Shown: piece by piece, positions 8,553-16,591 of the stretch
Position numbering within the stretch: position 1 is the first letter of the stretch
Layout of the letters: each line of letters begins with the position of its first letter
Assembly: GCF_002646595.1 (NCBI RefSeq)
Contig: NZ_PDUD01000023.1
Span: 1-64,000 of the forward strand
Origin: Flavilitoribacter nigricans DSM 23189 = NBRC 102662
GTDB taxonomy: Bacteria > Bacteroidota > Bacteroidia > Chitinophagales > Saprospiraceae
DNA: 64,000 nucleotides
Direction of reading: 5' to 3'
Made by a program: the position numbers and the translations under genes
Notes under the pieces: model-generated
Told to the model about the DNA's origin: nothing
Seen by the model: the letters and a program-made list of their open reading frames with translations, nothing else
Database searches by the model: none

Positions 8553-9854
8553 ATGAAGATCATTTGCTTCGGTCCCGGACCAAAATTTAAAGGCGGTATT
8601 TCCAATTACAATACTTCGCTGGCCAAATCACTGGATAGCCAGCCGGATACCGAAGTACACATCGTTTCCTGGACGCAGCAATACCCGGCCATCATACCGC
8701 GGGAGTTTGTCGATAAAACCAGCAAGCAGGATTTTTTGGAAGGCACCGATATCGAAGTGCACTACATTACGAACTACAACAATCCACTGAGCTGGTACCA
8801 GACCTACCGCCTGATGTTGGACCTGGAGCCGGATAAGGTGGTCTTCCAGTGGTCGATCGCCGTCCAGGGATTGCCGATCGGGCGGATCATCAACTGGCTG
8901 GGCAAACACCCGGAAATTGAGGTGATCGTGGATTTGCACTTCGTCGTTCAGAAAGAGAACAGTAGCCTCGATCGCTTTTTTACCAAAATGGGCATCGGCG
9001 CGGCGGATACCTACATCGTGCACGCACTGAAGACTTTTCGCGAGTTAAAGACCCTGTTCCCGAACAAACAATTCTACCTCAACGAGGACGGCAGCCGGGA
9101 AAATACCGGCAAGACTCATACCGTGCTGAAGCTGTACCATCCGATCTACGATCTGTTCCAGCCCCAGCCGGATTTTGATATAGAGGCCTTTAAAAAAGCG
9201 CACGGCCTGCGGGAGCATGTCTTTTTGTTTTTCGGATTCATCCGGAAGTATAAGGGCCTGCACCAGGTGATCCCGGCCTTTAAAAAAGTGGCCGAACAAC
9301 GGGACGATGTTTCGCTACTGATCTGCGGAGAATCTTTTTGGCAGACGCTGGACAATACCAAGCTTTCCACCAAAGTGAAAACGGCGCTTTTCGGCCTGGC
9401 CAAAAGCCTCTTCCTGAAAAACCAGGACAATGAACGGGATTACCGGCCGCTGGAACTGGTGCAGGAGCTGGGACTGGAGGACCGGGTGGCCGTCTTCAAC
9501 GAATTCATCCCGAACGAAGATGTCCATAAATACTTCCAGGTGAGCGATGTGGTGGTGTTGTACTACGAAACGGCTACTCCTTCCGGGATTGAATCGCTGA
9601 GTTATAATTTTTCTCTGCCTATATTGGCCACTAAAGTCGGGCATTTCCCGGAGACCATTCAGGACGGGTACAATGGATACCTGGCCGAAGGGGGCGATAT
9701 CGACTCCATGGCCGAACAGATGATCCGGTTCCTGGATAAACCGCTGCCGCGGGAACACGTGGCCGAAAAGGCCAAAGACCTGAGCTGGGACAATTATGCC
9801 AAAACCGTATTAGGGAAAAAAGCAGATAATGGAAGCGAATCAACTTCTGAATAA
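8553..9854 (+). CDS. Glycosyltransferase, GT4-like (GT-B fold)
   Basis: 433 residues. The N-terminus GPGPKFKGGISNY is a GT-B acceptor-domain start with the glycine-rich loop. The C-terminal donor domain carries FGFIRKYKGL and the late segment SGIESLSYNFSLPILATKVG followed by DGYNGYLAEGG, the usual donor-binding region of family 4 retaining transferases. It likely adds a sugar to a lipopolysaccharide core or exopolysaccharide on the cytoplasmic side. Its 3' end overlaps the next gene by 26 nt, so the two are translationally coupled. Sugar and linkage unknown. Confidence 0.88.
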   Translation: MKIICFGPGPKFKGGISNYNTSLAKSLDSQPDTEVHIVSWTQQYPAIIPREFVDKTSKQDFLEGTDIEVHYITNYNNPLSWYQTYRLMLDLEPDKVVFQWSIAVQGLPIGRIINWLGKHPEIEVIVDLHFVVQKENSSLDRFFTKMGIGAADTYIVHALKTFRELKTLFPNKQFYLNEDGSRENTGKTHTVLKLYHPIYDLFQPQPDFDIEAFKKAHGLREHVFLFFGFIRKYKGLHQVIPAFKKVAEQRDDVSLLICGESFWQTLDNTKLSTKVKTALFGLAKSLFLKNQDNERDYRPLELVQELGLEDRVAVFNEFIPNEDVHKYFQVSDVVVLYYETATPSGIESLSYNFSLPILATKVGHFPETIQDGYNGYLAEGGDIDSMAEQMIRFLDKPLPREHVAEKAKDLSWDNYAKTVLGKKADNGSESTSE

Positions 9855-10323
9855 ACAGGTCTTACTCAAGACCATTTTAATCTCTTCGGTCCTGCTGGGA
9901 TCACTCCTGTTCGCACTGGACGGGATCTTTCACAACTGGATCGGCGAACTGAACCGCTTCGGCCGGGGTATGAAAGTGGGCCTGAGCCTGCTGATCTTCT
10001 GGCTGATCGTTACCGCCTCACTGCGTTCGATCAACCGCCTGGCCGAGGATATTCCCGCCTTCAGTTTACTCATTGGGGGCGTCGCCATTGCAGTTTTGGG
10101 CACCTTGCTCGGCCAGCTCATCCTGCAGATCCTGACCTGGTTCGAAGAACCCTGGGCGCCCGAACCCAACTATCGTACCTTCATGTTCTACGGGGTTGGC
10201 GGACTGGTCGCTTCGGTTATTTCCCTCATCAATTTGCGGGTAAAGGACAAAACGGTGGGCAATGTGCTGGAGCTGATCTTTATCGTGGTGGTGGCCCTGC
10301 TGTTCTTTTATTTTGCCCGTTAG
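9829..10323 (+). CDS. Small membrane protein of unknown function
   Basis: 164 residues with four hydrophobic helices (about 14-28, 44-62, 76-100 and 118-134) and a fifth at the C-terminus (146-163). It starts inside the end of the preceding glycosyltransferase in another frame, which argues for coupled expression and a role in the same glycan pathway. No recognised motif. A short loop rich in Pro/Trp/Glu separates helices three and four. Confidence 0.65.
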   Translation: MEANQLLNKQVLLKTILISSVLLGSLLFALDGIFHNWIGELNRFGRGMKVGLSLLIFWLIVTASLRSINRLAEDIPAFSLLIGGVAIAVLGTLLGQLILQILTWFEEPWAPEPNYRTFMFYGVGGLVASVISLINLRVKDKTVGNVLELIFIVVVALLFFYFAR

Positions 10324-10487
10324 GCATCCGGACGGCCGCGGAGTACCGTCCCGGAAGATTATTTACCGGATCGGCGCACGGCTTGTAGGGGCTGCCGATG
10401 GTTTTTCTCGTAATCTTAGCAGCACGCTATTATTGTGCAACCGGAGCTCAATCCCTCTCAAATTCCGGTCATTTACCAACAAATTTT

Positions 10488-11081
10488 ATGAAAGACCTGA
10501 TCCAGAAAGTCATTAACGATAGTATTTCCGTCAAACAGTCCATTCTGCAGGATGAACAATTATTGGCCACAGTGGAGCGGATTGTTGATATCTGCACCGA
10601 AAGCCTGCGGGCCAGGGGAAAGATCTTGTTTGCCGGCAACGGGGGCAGTGCGGCGGATGCCCAACACCTGGCGGCTGAGCTGTCCGGCCGTTTTTACATC
10701 GATCGCGAGCCGCTTTTTGCGGAAGCCCTGCATGTCAATACTTCCTACGTGACGGCTGTTGCCAACGATTATGCTTACGATGAGATCTACGCCCGTCTGG
10801 TACGGGCCATGGGGCAGCCGGGAGATGTGCTGTTTGCGATCTCCACCTCCGGCAATTCTTCCAACATTATCAAAGCGGTCGAAGCGGCCAGAAAGATCGG
10901 CTTCACGGTAGTAGCCATGACCGGGGCAGATGGCGGTAAACTCCTGCCACTGGCTGATCACCTGATCAACATACCGAGTAAAACTACACCGCGCATCCAG
11001 GAAGGCCATATGTTGCTGGGACATTTGATCTGTGAGCTGATCGAAGAGAAAATGTTCGGCGAAGCTGCTTCGGCAGTTTGA
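10488..11081 (+). CDS. gmhA: Sedoheptulose-7-phosphate isomerase
   Basis: 197-residue SIS-domain protein. GmhA converts sedoheptulose 7-phosphate to D-glycero-D-manno-heptose 7-phosphate, the first step of heptose supply for LPS core or S-layer glycans. Supporting motifs are GNGGSAADAQHLAAEL (His60 and Glu64, the latter matching the catalytic Glu of the family), the phosphate loop STSGNSSN, and EGHMLLGH with His174 in the position of the second catalytic residue. An earlier ATG at 10398 opens the frame, but its 30 residues do not resemble the family; the ATG at 10488 does. No hldE or gmhB is near, so the rest of the heptose pathway must lie elsewhere. Confidence 0.88.
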   Translation: MKDLIQKVINDSISVKQSILQDEQLLATVERIVDICTESLRARGKILFAGNGGSAADAQHLAAELSGRFYIDREPLFAEALHVNTSYVTAVANDYAYDEIYARLVRAMGQPGDVLFAISTSGNSSNIIKAVEAARKIGFTVVAMTGADGGKLLPLADHLINIPSKTTPRIQEGHMLLGHLICELIEEKMFGEAASAV

Positions 11082-11120
11082 GACTTCGGGGAAATGGTTA
11101 AATTTAGGGCAGAGGGGGTG

Positions 11121-11178
11121 ATTGTTCAATGATCTGATTATTTGATGATCTAATGATTCAAAGATTTGATGATCTTTC
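11121..11178. repeat. GATGATCT/TTTGATGATC word repeat
   Basis: The spacer after gmhA consists of close variants of ATGATCTGATTATTTGATGATC and ATTCAAAGATTTGATGATC. These are short overlapping words in A/T-rich DNA, unlike the flanking genes. No ORF fits here. It belongs to the same general kind of word-repeat spacer seen at several other places in this window. Confidence 0.45.
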
Positions 11179-11222
11179 CGAAGGCCTGATCTTATTCGTC
11201 CGATTATTTTAAGTGAATTATT

Positions 11223-11729
11223 ATGAGCGAAGAAAAACCTGATCTCGAACCGGTATTAAAGCAGCTTTATAACAGCCTCTTCATGTTGTTGGGTCTGGCC
11301 GCAGTGGTCCTATGCGTAGTGCTGCTCTATGCGATCGTTGCTCCGAGTATGGATTTTTCCAGTCCTCAGCCGGCGGCTAATCCGCAAAACCAGGGTACGC
11401 CCGTTGCCGCAGCCCCCGCCGGAGTAGAGGAAGAGGAGATCGTTGATGGCGTGCACGTCGCCAGCGGACTGATCGTGGCGGAAGGTTTTGAAACGGTACG
11501 GGCCCAGTGTACGGCCTGCCATAGTGGGAAACTGGTAGCCCAGAACCGCGCCACCCGGACGGGATGGAAGGAAATGATCACCTGGATGCAAAATACCCAG
11601 GGACTCTGGCCGCTGGGCGACAACGAACCCATCATTCTGGATTATCTGGCCACCAATTACGGTCCGGAAGAGACCGGTCGCCGGGCCAATCTGGAAGAAG
11701 TGGAATGGTATATTCTGGAATTGGACTGA
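11223..11729 (+). CDS. Membrane-anchored monohaem cytochrome c
   Basis: 168 residues. An uncleaved N-terminal membrane helix (about 20-40) is followed by a Pro/Ala/Gln-rich linker and a periplasmic domain with one haem-attachment site, CTACH at 96-100. The region after it (KEMITWMQ, then a LGDNEPIILDYLATNYGP motif) resembles small monohaem cytochromes that serve as electron-transfer subunits, with a nearby Met as likely sixth ligand. No partner dehydrogenase or oxidase is adjacent, so its electron donor is unknown. It is convergent with the next gene, with only nine bases between stops. Confidence 0.75.
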   Translation: MSEEKPDLEPVLKQLYNSLFMLLGLAAVVLCVVLLYAIVAPSMDFSSPQPAANPQNQGTPVAAAPAGVEEEEIVDGVHVASGLIVAEGFETVRAQCTACHSGKLVAQNRATRTGWKEMITWMQNTQGLWPLGDNEPIILDYLATNYGPEETGRRANLEEVEWYILELD

Positions 11730-11738
11730 TAAAGAAGT

Positions 11739-14228
11739 CTATCGATTCCCCAGATCCGTCGGATCGTTCGGCTCCAGAGGCGGCAAGGTTTCAACCTGCA
11801 GACTATCGATCACCAACTGATCAAGACTATCCTGCCGGGCTTGGGCGATGGAATCCGCCAGCATTTCTTCCGGTGATTTGATCCGCATCGGACAACCCAG
11901 ACGCTGCCTTTGCTCCGGGCTCAACTCCGGAAATTCTCCTCCCTGCCATTCCTCATACTCCGCTTTTCGAAGGATATCCTGCATATACAGGGCCCATACC
12001 GGTAAAGCCGTGGCGGCGCCCTGTCCATTCTCAAAGTTGCGGAAGCGCACCAGGGGCGAATCACCACCTACCCACACGCCGCTGACCAGCTTGGGCGTGT
12101 AGCCGATGAACCAGCCGTCGGCGTGGTTTTGGGAGGTACCCGTTTTTCCCGCAATGGGAAATCCATACAGGCGGTATTTCCAGCGCAGCCGGGCGGCCGT
12201 ACCCATGGTGGAAACGGATTCCAGCATCTTGGTGATAACCGCTGCGGTTTCCGGTTCGATCACCTGCTCCTGGGGTACCTGCTCGCTGAAATCGACCAGT
12301 ACATTCCCTTCGTGATCGAGGATCTGACTGATGACCCGCGGGTGGACCATTTTACCTTTATTGGCCAGAATGGCAAAAGCCCGGGTTAGATCGTAAACGG
12401 ACATGGACGCGGCACCCAGGGCAATGGACGGCTCCTGCGGGATGTCTCCGGTAATACCCATATCCCGGGCCAGTTGAATGACGGAATCCACGCCGATGCG
12501 CATGATCAGGTCCACCGTGATGGTGTTGACCGAATTGGTGAGCGCTCCTTCCATGGAATAACTGCCGCCGTATTTACCATCGGCGTTCTGGGGGATCCAG
12601 TCGTCAAGGTCCGTTCCGTCGGTATCGAAGTGAGGTTCGGGATCGTCCCGCCGGTAGTCTTTAATACCCCAGTCGTATTTGGCATATTCGTGGTACACCC
12701 GCAGCCGGTTATCGATCTGCTGACAGGGATTTATCCCGCTGCGGAGGGCCTGGGTATACACCACGGGTTTGAATACCGAACCGGATTGTCGTTTGGCGCG
12801 GACGTGATCGTACTGGAAAAAATCATAGTCTATGCCACCGACCCAGGCGCGGATAAAACCGGTTTCGGGTTCCATGGAAAGGAAGCCTACCTGCAATAAG
12901 CCCAGGTGGTATTTGATGCGGTCCAGCGGACTCATGACTTCTTCCCGGGCGCCATCCCAGGTGAAGATCGTCAGGGTATCCTTTTCGTTGAACTTCTCGA
13001 CAATTTCTTCATCGTTGAGATTCTGCGCCTTCAACTGCTGGTAATAAAGCGAGTTGCGCATGGCGAAATCAATGGTATTGACATCGTGCCAGGGAGCGGT
13101 ATAGCCTTTCCAGTGCTGGTTGAATTCATTCTGTACGGCCGTCAGGTGCTCCCGGATGGCTTCTTCGGCCTCGTGCTGTAGGCCGGCGTCCAGAGTCGTG
13201 TAGATCTTCAATCCATCCGTATAGAGATCGTAGGGATCTCCGTCGGGATTTTCCATATTGGCCAGCATCTCTTCGATCTGCCTTTTTACGTATTCCCGGA
13301 AATAAGGGGCCAGACCTTCACTTTGTACTTCCCGGTTGTACACCAGATTGAGTGGAGTCTCCATCAGGGAATCCCGTTCCGCTTCGGTGATGTATTGGTT
13401 TTTGGCCATCTGCTGAAAGACCACGTTGCGACGTTGCAGGGCCCGCTCCTCATTGCGGACGGGATGATAAAAGGACGTGCCTTTTAGCGTGCCCACCAAA
13501 AGGGCACCTTCTTCGGGACTCAGACTGGCCGCCGACTTACTGAAAAAGCGCTGGGCCGCTACATCGATGCCGAACATATTGTCCGGAAAAGAAACGGTAT
13601 TGAGGTACAGCGCCAGCAGTTGTTTTTTATTGTAAACCCGTTCCAGCCGGGTGGCCGTTACGATCTCCCGGGATTTATTGACCAGTAGGGAAAGCAGGAA
13701 AAAATCCTTGCGGGGCAACAGGTTTTTGGCCAATTGCTGGGAAATGGTACTTCCGCCGCCACCGGAACGATCTCCCATCAGCACGGACCGGTACAACACA
13801 CGCCCCCAGGAACGATAGTCGATACCGCGGTGCTCGTAGAAGCGTTCGTCTTCGGTAGCCACCAGGGCGTCAATCACAAAATCGGGGATACTGTCGTAGG
13901 GGACCAGCAATCGGTATTGATCGTAATACCGGCCGATAAGTACACTGTCGGCGGTATAGATCTCGGAAGCCACGTCCGTCTGCAGTTGCCGGAGTTGCCG
14001 GGCCGTCGGGACGGTCAGGGATATAATGAAAATAAAGAGCCAGAATGCAAAGAAGAGGCAAATGATACTTACTCCGGTCCACTTGATAAATTTGGCAAGC
14101 CTGGGCTTCTTTTCGGCAAACCCCTGCCATTTTTGCCGATAGGGGCGCAGGAAACTTCGGATCGAGGTTCCAAATTTGCGGAGTTGAGTATTCATTTTTT
14201 GGAGTAGCGTTCTCATGTATTTCTCCAA
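11739..14228 (-). CDS. Class A penicillin-binding protein (PBP1A type)
   Basis: 829 residues, bifunctional peptidoglycan synthase. Cytoplasmic basic segment, one membrane helix (about 48-72), a GT51 transglycosylase domain with EDERFYEHRGID (Glu127) and GGSTISQQLAKN, then a transpeptidase domain with SVFK (Ser484, Lys487), SVN (566-568) and KTGT (695-698). All active-site boxes are intact. The C-terminal tail after about 770 is acidic and lacks a known domain. It stands alone on the reverse strand between a cytochrome gene and the lyase block. ATGs also occur at residues 5 and 12, so the exact start is uncertain by a few codons. Confidence 0.93.
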   Translation of the reverse strand: MEKYMRTLLQKMNTQLRKFGTSIRSFLRPYRQKWQGFAEKKPRLAKFIKWTGVSIICLFFAFWLFIFIISLTVPTARQLRQLQTDVASEIYTADSVLIGRYYDQYRLLVPYDSIPDFVIDALVATEDERFYEHRGIDYRSWGRVLYRSVLMGDRSGGGGSTISQQLAKNLLPRKDFFLLSLLVNKSREIVTATRLERVYNKKQLLALYLNTVSFPDNMFGIDVAAQRFFSKSAASLSPEEGALLVGTLKGTSFYHPVRNEERALQRRNVVFQQMAKNQYITEAERDSLMETPLNLVYNREVQSEGLAPYFREYVKRQIEEMLANMENPDGDPYDLYTDGLKIYTTLDAGLQHEAEEAIREHLTAVQNEFNQHWKGYTAPWHDVNTIDFAMRNSLYYQQLKAQNLNDEEIVEKFNEKDTLTIFTWDGAREEVMSPLDRIKYHLGLLQVGFLSMEPETGFIRAWVGGIDYDFFQYDHVRAKRQSGSVFKPVVYTQALRSGINPCQQIDNRLRVYHEYAKYDWGIKDYRRDDPEPHFDTDGTDLDDWIPQNADGKYGGSYSMEGALTNSVNTITVDLIMRIGVDSVIQLARDMGITGDIPQEPSIALGAASMSVYDLTRAFAILANKGKMVHPRVISQILDHEGNVLVDFSEQVPQEQVIEPETAAVITKMLESVSTMGTAARLRWKYRLYGFPIAGKTGTSQNHADGWFIGYTPKLVSGVWVGGDSPLVRFRNFENGQGAATALPVWALYMQDILRKAEYEEWQGGEFPELSPEQRQRLGCPMRIKSPEEMLADSIAQARQDSLDQLVIDSLQVETLPPLEPNDPTDLGNR

Positions 14229-14560
14229 GTCGTTATAGGGTTGGAGGGATACAAAAGTCTGTGAATTTGAGTTTAGACCTTTGCAATACCGATCTGAGCC
14301 GGCATTTGTTCGCTCGGGCTTATCGATCGATATGTATTCCCTTCACCGGAGTAGCCCAGGGCCAGGGGACTCGGTGCTCCGGTGGAATCAGTTCGGGAGG
14401 TATTTGCTTAAAAACGCTAAATCTCCCGGTTTTAATACATGAAAATACACAAATAAAAGATCGGGGGCTGCTTAATGGGCCGTAATTTCAACTGTTATCC
14501 CATGAAATTTACCGCCGTGTCGCCTAAATCAACCCGATATTCGTTGTATGCTGCCAGTGC
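14229..14560. other. Intergenic region without a supported gene
   Basis: 332 bases between two reverse-strand genes. It should contain the PBP1A promoter: the reverse strand shows GACTTTTG, one mismatch from TANNTTTG, about 30 nt upstream of the PBP start. A forward frame at 14261-14485 exists but has no family resemblance. Nothing else is seen. Confidence 0.4.
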
Positions 14561-16513
14561 TTACTCCAATTCATAGCTGATCACACTGACCTTGTTGCCC
14601 TCCGTGATCTCCACCTTAAAGCTATCTCCTGTAGTATTTTCATCTTCCAGAATGCGAACCTGTAAATCCGGTACTTTCGCCCGGAAGGGGACCACGAGGC
14701 TTACAAAACGGATCGCGCTCTGGCCGGCGTTCTTTATCCGGCGGTAGCGAAAAGCGGGGCGATCTTCCTTTTGGGTATAAATGAAGGATACATGCCCCTC
14801 TTCTTCGGCCAGACTGAGCCCTTCCCGTACCAATGGCCGGACGAGCACGTTCCAGCCCTCCGAAAACCCGGAAGCCACCTGGAGTTGTTCTTGGTCGAAG
14901 ACCGCTTTGCCCGGTGCCAGTTGGAAATGAAGGTCTACCTCTCCGGCGGCTTCACCGATGGCATCATCTACGATTACGAAATAGCTTTTATCCACAAAAA
15001 TTACCGCCCGCCGGTGGGTGAGCCCTTCGTAGCTCTCGTTCTGTACCACCAGAATATCCAGATCTTCACCCGGTTCCCAGAGCAGGAGGCTGGGGGCATA
15101 TTCCGAGTTGGCGCCGTTGAGCGTTAGCGTCTGGTGGACGCTGGTTTGCCGGAACCAGGCACGGCCTTCCGGATTGCCGCTGTAGATATAGCTGCCCCCG
15201 TCGGGCATGAGGTTGCGCCCACCGGCGTATAGGTCAAAAGTTCCGTTGTCGGGTTGGCAGTGGCCGCCACCATCGGGGCCGCATTTGAGTACGAGACAGA
15301 TCGCATCCTGGTCCCAACCGCTGCGCAGAGAATACAGGCCGCTTTCGGGCAGCGCATAAGCTGTCTCGGCCGGGGGCGTACCCTCGGCCCCCTCGGTAGC
15401 CAGATAGAGAAAGTCATCCCGCTCGAACAGCTCCGACCAGGTTTTGAAACGATCCCGGTGCTGACCGGGCTTACCGGCCCAGGCGTCGCCAAACTGTACA
15501 TTGGTGCCGTCGGGCAGACACAGCTTCATCGGTACTTCGCTCATCTTTTCGATCCGTTCCAGATAACTGGCCGGAAAGGCGTCCGTCAGTCCGTTCATCT
15601 GGGCCAGCTCGTACGTACGGATGAACCACTGAATGCAGCCCAGATGGTAACCCATGGCCAGCTCGCGCTGGTGTCCGTCGGGATAGACCTGAAGATTAAT
15701 CTCCTTATTCAGGCGACGGAATGCTTCTTCCCGCCAAACCGCTGCTTCTTTAAATTCCGGAAAGGTGATCGCAATGAAGGCCAGTCCTTCGGCTTCCATG
15801 AGCCCCCAGTTGCTGCCGGAGCGGTACTTCGTCATCAGAAAAGAGGCATGGTCATAGCAACTGTTGAGAAAAGCGACCAGCACTTCGGGAGTGAAGGAAG
15901 GCGAATCGATAAAATACTGGAACAAACCCGTCCAGCGGTATCCGCGGATGCCCGTTTCGATCGAACGCCAGGCGTAATCGTGCGCAGCATCATTCGGATT
16001 TTTTTCGGTCCAGTCGAACAGTTGTTCGCCCCATTCCCGGGCGTATTTTTCGTCGCCGGTATGCCAGTAGGCGCGGGCCATGGCATCCCAGAAATACATG
16101 CGGTTCAGTTGCCAGACCCATTCATTGTCCGGAACGGGGCGACTGTTCCAATTGATATCCTCACCGCAAAAGTGCGGCGGGTAGGCCGGCTGACCGACGA
16201 AAATATGGTCCAGCGCATTGTTGGCCGTCGTGAGATCCGCTTCGGAAGCGGCTTTTCCCCGCTGGCCCGCTTTTTCCGCTCTGACGACGGGATGCTGCAC
16301 GGATTGCCGTTTCCTGTAGTAGGAGAGGAGTGCTTTGGCCGCCCGCTTTTTGCTTTTGAATGCTTTGGCGTAATCGGCCAGTCCTGGAGCGTCGGTATCC
16401 AGGCGGGAAAGCAGTTGTTCTATCGCCGGGTCGGGAGCGTTCCCATTATTGTGGGCGCTGGTGATCTGGGGAAGAAATGAGATGCAGCAAGCAATGAGCA
16501 GGATCTTTTTCAT
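14561..16513 (-). CDS. Secreted heparinase II/III-family polysaccharide lyase
   Basis: 650 residues. A signal peptide (MKKILLIACC up to about residue 20) is followed by an alpha-toroid domain (about 90-380) and a beta-sandwich heparinase II/III-like domain. The segment GGHCQPDNGTFDLYAGG carries the conserved histidine region of this superfamily (PL12, PL15, PL17, PL21), and an RDRF/FGDAW region precedes it. Such enzymes cleave uronic-acid polysaccharides (heparan, alginate, hyaluronan) by beta-elimination. Family PL17- or PL15-like assignment is a guess; the substrate cannot be fixed by eye. A GTG start seven codons upstream is possible, but ATG 16513 begins the signal peptide exactly. It is followed on the same strand by a PL8 lyase gene, and the two are probably co-regulated. 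Confidence 0.82.
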   Translation of the reverse strand: MKKILLIACCISFLPQITSAHNNGNAPDPAIEQLLSRLDTDAPGLADYAKAFKSKKRAAKALLSYYRKRQSVQHPVVRAEKAGQRGKAASEADLTTANNALDHIFVGQPAYPPHFCGEDINWNSRPVPDNEWVWQLNRMYFWDAMARAYWHTGDEKYAREWGEQLFDWTEKNPNDAAHDYAWRSIETGIRGYRWTGLFQYFIDSPSFTPEVLVAFLNSCYDHASFLMTKYRSGSNWGLMEAEGLAFIAITFPEFKEAAVWREEAFRRLNKEINLQVYPDGHQRELAMGYHLGCIQWFIRTYELAQMNGLTDAFPASYLERIEKMSEVPMKLCLPDGTNVQFGDAWAGKPGQHRDRFKTWSELFERDDFLYLATEGAEGTPPAETAYALPESGLYSLRSGWDQDAICLVLKCGPDGGGHCQPDNGTFDLYAGGRNLMPDGGSYIYSGNPEGRAWFRQTSVHQTLTLNGANSEYAPSLLLWEPGEDLDILVVQNESYEGLTHRRAVIFVDKSYFVIVDDAIGEAAGEVDLHFQLAPGKAVFDQEQLQVASGFSEGWNVLVRPLVREGLSLAEEEGHVSFIYTQKEDRPAFRYRRIKNAGQSAIRFVSLVVPFRAKVPDLQVRILEDENTTGDSFKVEITEGNKVSVISYELE

Positions 16514-16591
16514 GTGTAGAGGTTGGTCAGGCACCGCCCACCGGCGGCCCTTCTTTTTCGCAAATTGGAATTCATGAGCGTTAATGGGTAC

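Noticed and set aside
14261-14485. Forward 74-codon frame in the spacer before PBP1A
   Set aside because: No recognisable motif, atypical composition, and it occupies the likely PBP1A promoter.
15254-16480. Long forward frame (408 codons) opposite the heparinase-type lyase
   Set aside because: Exact shadow of the G/C-rich lyase gene, which has a signal peptide and family motifs on the reverse strand.
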